DNA of 64,000 nucleotides from Hydractinia symbiolongicarpus (Eukaryota; Cnidaria; Hydrozoa; Anthoathecata; Hydractiniidae): NCBI RefSeq assembly GCF_029227915.1, contig NC_079880.1, positions 19,714,501 to 19,778,500 of the forward strand, read 5' to 3'. Shown piece by piece: positions 56,033 to 64,000 of this stretch (position 1 is its first letter; each line of letters starts with the position of its first letter). The notes under the pieces were generated by a model. It saw only the letters and a program-made list of their open reading frames with translations, ran no database searches and was not told where the DNA came from. The position numbers and the translations under genes were made by a program.

Positions 56033-57687
56033 CGGATGTGAAGGCGCCATTTTTAAATTTTACTTTAAACTTTGTTTTTGCGCAAATATATCTTCTTAAT
56101 AGCGAGATATGATGTGTTAAGTTTCCACATGCAGTTGGAAAAACTCATTGAAACTCTCAACAATCTCTTTTTGAGTGATTTAATTATGCCTAACTTTCGT
56201 TTTTGTTGGATTCGTGACGTCAATTCACTGATACAATCGCGCGCTCACAAAACTCAACCCTGTTTCTATTTTCTTAAGCTTAACAGGCTTTTCTTGTAAA
56301 CATTTTGTCTATATTCTCTAATTTCTTTACAACTACAAAAAAACTTTTATCTTGAGAGGAGGAGTTGCGCTTTAACAGCTGAATTAGATTAAAAAACAAT
56401 GAAAGAAAAAGATGTTAAATTTATACATAAGATAACATTCACAAAATAATCAGCTGTAGATATATGACAAAAAGTTATGTCAAATTCTCGCGCACCCAAT
56501 CTTGCAATGCACGTCGGTATACCATAACATAAATTAGTTAAAATTTGATAAAAATAATTCGACACTGAGCCCAAGAATAAAACGTAAGATATTTTGTATT
56601 TTAAGGTTTTGTTGACATTTCTATATAAGCGGTGATTAAATTTTAACCTAACTTAATTTAGCAATGTCACGCTAAAGTTTTAGCTGGCAAACATATTTGA
56701 CTGGTTGGATGAATAAAAAACAGTAGTTAAAATAAAAAGATTTTTAGAGTATTTATTAATGATGAGCGAACAATTATGATTGTCGAAATGATGGACGACT
56801 ACTAGCGAAATGTAACACACACGTTTCGAGATGTACTACAACTTTCACTTCCTGTTGTTTAGGGAGTGCTCACAACGCAAACCTCGCGCATAAAGCTAAA
56901 AATCTATTATCATTAGCAGGAAAAATATCTGGTGAGTATGATGTCTGGAGTATGATGACTGCGGAAAATCTTAAGGAATCTGGGTAGTCAGAGAGAAAAC
57001 AACAAGTGTTTAAATAGAAAATGTTCAAATTTTGAAGACTATAGTATTCAAAATTTGAATATTAAGTTTCATTTGACTCTTCTAAATTTATCAGTGTATC
57101 TAAACAGAACAGAACCTCTGATATATTTCTTAATTTCGCCTGTCTGTAACAACATGATATTAAACATCTTTATAAAAATGCTCCGTATTTTATAAACCTG
57201 AATTTTTAAAAGACCTACCCTAATTTAATTTTGATGTAACATTCACGGTAAAATAATTTTTATTGTTTGTTTCCTCTGTCTTTTCACTTTTACTCGACTG
57301 TTATCAATTTCATCATAAAAAAATTTATTTTTCCCGCTTTATAAGATTGAAATTTACAACAAACTTTTTGGAAACAGGCGTACGATTTATTTCGTATTTC
57401 GTCGAATTTTAAAATCATGGAGTGATAAATAATTAGTACTTAATTAATTTGATTGTGAATTTTTAGAATATTAAACAAGCTAAGGGAATTGCCACACACG
57501 CACACATAAAGTTTAAACAAGATTTGGTTACCAGCCCTACAGAAGAAGTAGTTACCTACATCTAGGTCCGAAAATGTTAATTACCGTAATTAACTGTAAT
57601 TATCGGCTCGTTTCTGATTGGTCAATTTTTATGAATTTCGATCCTCTGCAGTTATATAAATACATGCTCAACATCATTTTACTTTGT
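56033..57687. other. AT-rich intergenic DNA
   Basis: No recognised gene. A TATATAAATACATGC word lies near 57651, directly upstream of the hammerhead-like motif, and may be the core promoter or a conserved part of the same element. Confidence 0.35.
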
Positions 57688-57720
57688 CCGATGACGGGAG
57701 AAGGATCTCCCGAAACGTCG
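57688..57720 (+). ncRNA. Hammerhead-like motif with palindromic stem III
   Basis: CCGATGA at 57688-57694 is followed by a six-base-pair hairpin (GGGAGA, loop, TCTCCC), GAAA at 57712-57715 and CGTC. The C in place of U at core position 4 weakens the match, as does one extra base before the stem. The palindrome ACGT at the stem III position, followed by C at the putative cleavage site, resembles the dimer-forming minimal hammerheads of Penelope-like elements. Confidence 0.4.
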
Positions 57721-60700
57721 CCTACTAAACTATCATGTTCAAGAAATGATAAACTTTCCACAGTAATATGAATATTGAACAGACAAACCGAAATAATGTC
57801 TTCAAGCTAAGGGAGGTATGCACGTTTTGTGAAGCGTATGTACTAAATTCATAAACGCTGAAAAGCAGAAAAATCTATGTGTAAGTTACGGTATTTGTGA
57901 TAAATTCAGAAATTATTCATATTGATCGTTATCACCCTTATACATAATAACCTTTTTAATTGATCATATTCCCCGTACCTTATACATAAATAATTTAATA
58001 TATGTTTCTAATTTGCAAAATACAAACATTTAAAAAGAGTCGTACTCCTGTTTTAAAAACATTGCACAACCAGATAATAGAATCGACAACCACGATATAA
58101 ACATTTATTGTGAAACAGAAGGAAATCCAAGAGAAAAAACTGCTTTTTATTGTAAATGAAGAATTACTAGCGAGATATTTATAGGTAGCTTGCAGAATAA
58201 AACTTTGACATGTTGGTTCTACTCATTATTTCAGTCATTTATACTTCGTTGTCGAACTTTCACGTAAGTCTTAAAGAAGTTATTGCATTTCAATATTAAA
58301 CGAAAACTTTGTTTGTCGTCCATTTTATTTTAAATAAAAAACTTTTTTCAGTATTTAAGTTATGGAAAGACAAGTTTGTAGGGTGAAAAAGAATGACGCA
58401 AATCAAAAAAGGTGAGACAAAACTCGAGCAAATGGCTCTGTTAGCATTTGTTGCAACGTGGCTTAAAATTGTATCTTTTTCAAGCTAAAAGGACGGTTAT
58501 ATTTGCTCTGTAGTGCAATGGCCTAGTTATCTCATTCCACACTTGCTGTAGATATAAATCGAGGAATTTACGAAATGTTTCTTTTAAGTACTTTTATTTT
58601 TTTTGTTTTTTTACATGAACACAGAGTTAATGTTTCTTTTTATTATCCCTTCCAACCCCGGACTGTATTTGTCTTATGAAACTTTAAGGAAATATATAGT
58701 CTGCCTTTCCTGCATACATTTCGACAACAATATGCTTTTAACATAATTTTGTACAGCTCATGCCTTGTTATGTTATTAAAAAAAAAATGGCAGAACAAAA
58801 AAAATTCGAACTATTCGTGTGATAATTTCGAGAATTGTGTACTAGAAATTCTTTTTTCTTAAAATCACTGTTGTGGCATTTATAATTTCCTAAATATTTT
58901 TATTATTCAGAAGAGCCCAACATGCGAAGTGAAAACTTTTTATGTGCCCAGACTTGCGCTAAGTTAATAAAAAATCAAACTTTTATTATAAAAAAATCAT
59001 ATGATATTATATATATTGCCCATATAGCAATATGCTCTTAAACAGTTCTTAAGATGAAAACTGATCACATTTTTACTCTGTACTGACACAAACGAATTAA
59101 TGAAAAAAATCTCAAAATTTCTGCTGCTCATGTGACGTCACTAATTAAGGATAAAACGTGGTAGCATGGAACACCATAACAACATACTTTGTGCTACACC
59201 CCACCCTACACTAGATTTTAAAAAGTTCTCCATCGTAACAATTTGTCTTAAAAAACTCAAAGTTTAAAAAAATGAAATATATGGAAGCTTTGATTGTAAC
59301 AAGTTTTGTTTTATGAATAGCAGTTTCACTAATATTCATAATAGGTTATAAACACATTGAATCACTTTCATATTTGTTGATTGATCGTGTCATCCTTCTT
59401 TCTAACAAACAGGTTATCTCATAACAACATAGCGAGTGATAACCTGCAGTGAAAATTTTATTTAGAGGTAAGTTTTTTAACTAATTCGACTATTGTTATG
59501 ACATGGATAATACACTGTTACTAAATTATTCTCTTTGACGAAACTTTATTTGTATCAGTGCTTACGGAAAAGGAATAAAGTATTCAAAGTCCTCATAAGT
59601 AACTTAAAAAAATTTAAAATTGGTCAAATCACACGATAATACTTGTTAAATGATGCAACTTTCAGAGAAAATATGCTCCAGACAATATACTCAACCGTCG
59701 TAGAAAATTTCGTCACTTTTGTCCATTTTTAAAAATTCTTGCTTAAACGTTTTTGATCTTTTTAATAAATCACTTTGGTCCAAGAACTTTCACAGTGATC
59801 TCAAATTTGTTTAAAATGAGGACGCGCTTTAACTTACACACTTTTATGAAGAAGGAAATTTAAAAATTCGGTAGCAAAAGTGGTTTTTACAGGTCATTCT
59901 GTAGATTTTTCCGTCCGCCACACGTGGTACAACGTTTCGATTCTAGGGAACTATGTAAAAAAATCGTTTTTCTTTTTCGTTATAACTTGATAAAATGAAC
60001 GACAAAGCAAAGAAAACACATAGTATTAAAAACTATGGAAGAATTCTATTCTTACTTTCTGTTTAAACGTAAATCTTATGATAAGCTAATCACACTTCAG
60101 TTTCTATTTATGGTTATCATGTTTTGTTAAATTGATGTTAGCTGGTTTCTTTCATAATTATTATACCATCATAAATTGAAATATTTACTTCATCTTACCA
60201 CACGTAAAGATAACCTAAATAACCGTTTCATCCCTGAATGAGAATGTGGTGATTTCATCCAGGTAGAACACTTGTAGACGTGGAACACTCTTTTGTCCCA
60301 ATTTTATTTCCAGGATAAGATTTCACATCGTCTGAGTGTAAAGCTGGTCTTAAACGCTGTCTACCATGCATCAGCAAAAGTAGGACCGTCACAGCCTACT
60401 TACTACGGAGAAATCGCGACTTGACACTGTTCTCTAATTTTGTAAAGGGGCCGAAAAAGTGGCGCTGTCTCAATATTTTCGTGGACGGTTGAAGTTCTGA
60501 AAAAAATTTTTCTTCACTGCAGCTTCAGTTTCAAGGTTTCTCGATGTGTTTTTCTATCGGAAAAACATATTGTGGAAGTGCGGTTTCTGATAAAAAAATA
60601 TATAAATAATTCATATATGTTAAATATTTCGCTCTCCTGCTTTATAGGACTGTGAACTCTGCGTCCTCAGCATAAGTGTTCGCTAAGAACAAGTTCACTG

Positions 60701-60841
60701 CATAGCATTGAGCATAGCTCTGTTCCCAGAGGCATTGAGGGGCACGCGGTCATGTACTATAACTGCCTGCTGCCTAGTTTGCGTAATGGGTTTCAATACC
60801 ATCAAGTAGTAATTAAAAGGTACGAGGTTCAAACTGGTCCG
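57721..60841. other. Gene-poor DNA
   Basis: No coding region, RNA gene or defined repeat was recognised in about 3 kb. Small A/T-rich tracts only. Confidence 0.4.
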
Positions 60842-60865
60842 CTGATGAGCCGTGATACGGCGAAA
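60842..60865 (+). ncRNA. Hammerhead ribozyme core, candidate
   Basis: CTGATGA (60842-60848), a four-base-pair GC-rich stem II (GCCG, loop TGATA, CGGC) and GAAA (60862-60865) match the conserved catalytic core of the hammerhead without deviation. AATAAA lies directly after it (60864-60869). The cleavage-site strand and stems I and III could not be found nearby: GTC at about 60872-60874 is a possible site, but the following bases do not pair well with GGTCCG before the core. It may be an orphan half of a retroelement ribozyme. Confidence 0.5.
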
Positions 60866-62412
60866 TAAACTTGTCCTTAGATATGTTAGAAAAATAATTT
60901 ATATAGATAAATAGTTCTCTTTTTTTATATGACAGGTAACTAAGAAGAACGTTCCTCCTTTTATTAAAAAAACAAACACTTTTAGAAGCATGTATGATAT
61001 AAAATATCTCGTACACTACCAGTACTACTTTAACAGGTAATAAGAGAAAAAACAATGGAAAGGCCTGCTGAGGTCTTATGTTACAATACTGTAAGTTGTT
61101 TCGTATATTTTATTCAACAAAAAGAGGTCTTTTAAAGTAAGAAATTATACCTTTTTTCTTCTTTCTGTATGAAAAGTTGATGGCTACAAAACGCAAGAAA
61201 GTATGGTAAAATACAACTTGGTCGCCATTTGTTTTGTTTTTTTTCACTGCGTTTGAAACTGTTCCCACTATGTCTGGAACAACAAAATTTAGCGTACGGG
61301 AGGGGCCTTATTAATTAGTAACCTTACTAACTTTAGCGTATGATAAAAACACTGTGAGTACTGAGGAGACATTAAATGACTTTTTTAAATCACTACTTCC
61401 CGATAAAGTTTGACGTACAGCGCTCCTTTACTTCCAGTACTTTCGCCTGATCTGTGTATCGATTCAATCAATTGAAAAGAGTTTAAAAGAGTCGTATTTC
61501 TCACGAAATATTCAAAGTAGAGACCTTACAAATCTTGTAAACCATAACAAGTTTTCTCTCAACGATTCTCTAAAATGGTGAAAGAATACAACTATGGTAT
61601 TCGCTAAAGATTATGGAAAACAGTTAAACTGGTTAAATTAGTTAAATACATATTTATTTTCACTCTATGACTTGTTTGTTTATTGTGTATATTATAAATA
61701 TTTTATAATTTGGGAGGCAGCTGTCTGATCGTGTTGTACTTTCTAACCTAGCAATCTTTCACAAGAAATGTCTTATAATTCTAACGTTGTAACTCCTGAT
61801 ATACATCCTAATTCGTTATGTTATATTTACGTTTTTTTTACGCTTGTGTGCAATTCGTTCTCCTAAGACCATATCCGCTGAATCGAAGAAGAAGCCTTGC
61901 GGAACAGAAAATGTGTTTTTTGTATACACTATATAAGAGCTGAGAGGTGAAAGGTTAACCAAGTGCCAAGCTGCTAAGCAGGTTAAAAATGTTAAAAGTT
62001 AACCAACCAATGCTTTAAAAAGGTAAATAAAACTAAAGAACGACTCCTTAAAAGAATGAATAGTTTATTTTCCCAATAACTAATAACGTTGAATTGCGAA
62101 GGAGGTACAATTTTAGTGAGCTGGACAAAGTGTGTATCAAGTTTCTGCGGGTATTCTCAATAATAAACGAATTACTAAAATAACGATGGAGATTTCCGGT
62201 CAGAAAATAAATTAAACAATAGGTTACAGTGTCTAGATTCTGATCAGTACCGTAAATCAAAGTCTACAGACGTTATAGATCGCAACAAGAAGCATGTAAG
62301 ATTGTAGAAAAAGTAACTCCTAAAAAAAAGAGCATTGGAACATTCTAAAATTTAGCTTGACTACTGTCCATGCTTAGTCATCTAACTAACATTTAAAAGA
62401 TAATGAATCGGT
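60866..62412. other. Intergenic DNA without a recognised gene
   Basis: Open frames on the minus strand at 60813-61055 and 62048-62260 have no domain support. Nothing else is evident. Confidence 0.4.
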
Positions 62413-62414
62413 AC

Positions 62415-62675
62415 TGTTGAAGTATCGAAGTTAAAGCTGTCGATGTATAAAAGAGAATAGATAGTGATGTAGAAACATTTAGAAAAATAATAAATAATTA
62501 AACATTTTTCTTTTAATCTGTTCCTGATGAATAGTTTTTTTTATATATTTTCCAATTATTCAAACAGAAGGATGGATTAAGCGGTGTTGAATAATATAAA
62601 CGTCAGAAGTATTGAAGATTCTAAATGATAAAGTAACACGCAAAAAAAATAAAAAATGAATGCATAATTTAATAA
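62415..62675 (+). repeat. Dispersed repeat, copy 2
   Basis: It shares TATCGAAGTTAAAGCTGTCG, ATGTATAAAAGAGAAT, AGAAAAATAATAAATAATTA and AATGAATGCATAATTTA with the copy at 27836-28090 in the same order and orientation. The middle differs by small insertions. No coding capacity. Confidence 0.6.
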
Positions 62676-63046
62676 AACTAATAGCGTTCGTTTCAAAAAA
62701 AAATGTGTAACTACTTGTTTTAAAATGAAGTCGTGAACGTTAAAATATTTTGTGCACGAAATTAGATCCTACGTGAGGACATAATTCCGAAATTTTTACT
62801 GATTAATCTTTACTGATTGATTTTAACTGATTTTTATATTGTCTTTTATTTTAAAACAATGAAAGAGATTATTCAAGGTATTACGTGAAATATATATATT
62901 TTTTTGTTACATTAAATAAATAGAAAAAGGAATCATTGCAAATCGAACGAAATAGAACGATCATCAAGTGCAGACATGCTTTAGCGAAGAAAAACACGAA
63001 AAACATTCATTTTAATATGACAAAGTAGAGCATTACCATTACAGTT

Positions 63047-63713
63047 ATGTTTTACAGAAATTCCTTTATCTCTTTCATCACTATTGTATGTTATCATACT
63101 ACACATGCACTTGACGAAATTAAATTGGGCTACTTAGTCACAATAAACAGTTCAAGTTACGCTGCCAACCGCTACATGGGTGCCATAACACGTGTTATTC
63201 ACGATATTAAAAACACTCCAAACTTTTTAGACAACACAACAATAACATTTCTACATGCAGATGCACCTTGTGTTGACCATAACGGTGCAAAAGGAACGAT
63301 TGATTTGTATGACAAAGGCATATCGACCTACATTGGACCACTTTGTTCAAAACAGTGCATCACTGGTGGTGAAATAGCGACGTGTAAAAAGATACCTATG
63401 ATTTCTTTCGGATGTTCATCAATCCATCTATCCAATAAAACGAGATTTCCTTTCTTTTCAAGAGTAAATTCATACGCCAGAAGTAGTAAGATATGGACGC
63501 CAAAGGCATTTATTGCCATTATGGAGAAATATAATTGGAAGTATGCGTGTATTATTGAACGTACACATGAAATATATACACCCCTTGGACAAGCTACTGT
63601 GAAAGCTTTCAGACAGAATAATTTCACTATAGGGGAGAGACGTACCTACCATGTATATTCAACGGTAACAGATATGAAGAAGATCATGAAAGAGATGAGT
63701 ATAAAGTGCAGAG
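63047..63713 (+). CDS. Receptor with ANF-type ligand-binding domain, first exon
   Basis: This exon encodes 222 residues from an ATG with a signal peptide-like start (MFYRNSFISFITIVCYHTTHA). The mature part is a periplasmic-binding-protein-like type 1 fold: IKLGYLVTINSSSY, AITRVIHDIKN, TITFLHADAPC, YDKGISTYIGPLCSKQC, IPMISFGCSS, FPFFSRVNSYAR and IMEKYNWKYACII. Such domains form the ectodomain of receptor guanylyl cyclases and class C receptors (GABA-B, metabotropic glutamate). The exon ends at a donor (CAGAG/GTAATT, phase 1) at 63713/63714, and the remaining gene, including the membrane and effector domains, is outside the window. The exact receptor class cannot be told from this exon. Confidence 0.8.
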
Positions 63714-64000
63714 GTAATTAATTGCCTGTTATATTTTTCAAGTGATGCATTTATCAGGAAGTTCAACTTTTCGAGTAGAGCTTGAAAATATAGGAACTTT
63801 AATGAGAAAGTACTAATAACATAAACATATATATATCTATAACTTATCTATGTTTTATCAGTCGAAAGTTTTACACCTTATATGCCCTTTATTTCGCGTG
63901 CTCCATCCAGTCTGTATTACTCTTTAAAATTATCTTCCTTTTGAGTCATGGTATAGGGATGGTAAACGTGTTATTAGTACTTTTTTATTAAAGTTATCTA
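63714..64000 (+). other. First intron of the ANF-domain receptor gene
   Basis: The stretch begins with the donor GTAATT and contains no second exon that I can recognise before the window ends. Confidence 0.6.

Noticed and set aside
60872-60890. Type I hammerhead completed by GTC just downstream of the core
   Set aside because: Bases after GTC do not pair with the strand before CTGATGA beyond one position, so stem I is not supported.

Overview
The window looks like AT-rich genomic DNA of a cnidarian, most likely a hydrozoan. Genes have short introns with clear GT/AG borders, a TCF/LEF gene is cnidarian-like in its HMG box, a broken actinoporin-type cytolysin is present, and the intergenic space is full of LINE, Helitron, SINE and MITE remains. 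The species cannot be fixed from the sequence alone; Hydractinia-like or Hydra-like hydrozoans are the best guess.

Layout. 1-7 kb: the terminal exon of the mitochondrial pyruvate dehydrogenase E2 gene (dihydrolipoamide acetyltransferase), then a complete nine-exon TCF/LEF gene, both on +. 8.7-9.0 kb: a possible terminal exon of unknown identity on -. 10.2-13.2 kb: an unusual, less AT-rich block of old ~160-190 bp repeats whose two halves are inverted, with a fresh 70 bp triplication inside. 15.4-16.3 kb: a single-exon type I membrane protein on - that resembles a cytokine receptor. 17-25 kb: gene-poor DNA with a decayed integrase fragment and palindromic A/T repeats. 25.4-26.0 kb: a caspase/paracaspase-like protease on -. 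27-31.4 kb: a cluster of small elements (piggyBac-like MITE pieces, tRNA-derived SINE, Harbinger-like MITE, a hammerhead-like hairpin).

31.9-35.5 kb holds a nearly intact APE-type LINE on - with one in-frame stop and a variant 2A-like motif. It is followed by four 90 bp hairpin repeats and a two-exon seven-helix receptor gene on + (36.45-37.94 kb). 38-43 kb is repeat-rich. 43.55-44.3 kb is a broken actinoporin-like gene on -. 46.4-54 kb is a nest of transposons: a 5'-truncated second LINE copy (+), a USP-like domain joined to a Helitron-type zinc module (+), a TIR MITE, and a decayed Helitron (-) with a recognisable HUH Rep motif and an endonuclease tail but no helicase. 55.3-56.0 kb is the only full-length copy of the piggyBac-like MITE. 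57-63 kb is mostly empty apart from two hammerhead-like motifs and one dispersed repeat. The last kilobase begins a receptor gene with an ANF-type ligand-binding domain that runs off the window.

No operon-like co-operation is expected. The likely functional host genes are DLAT, TCF/LEF, the 319-aa receptor, the caspase-like protein, the seven-helix receptor and the ANF-domain receptor. Nearly everything else that can be recognised is mobile-element material.
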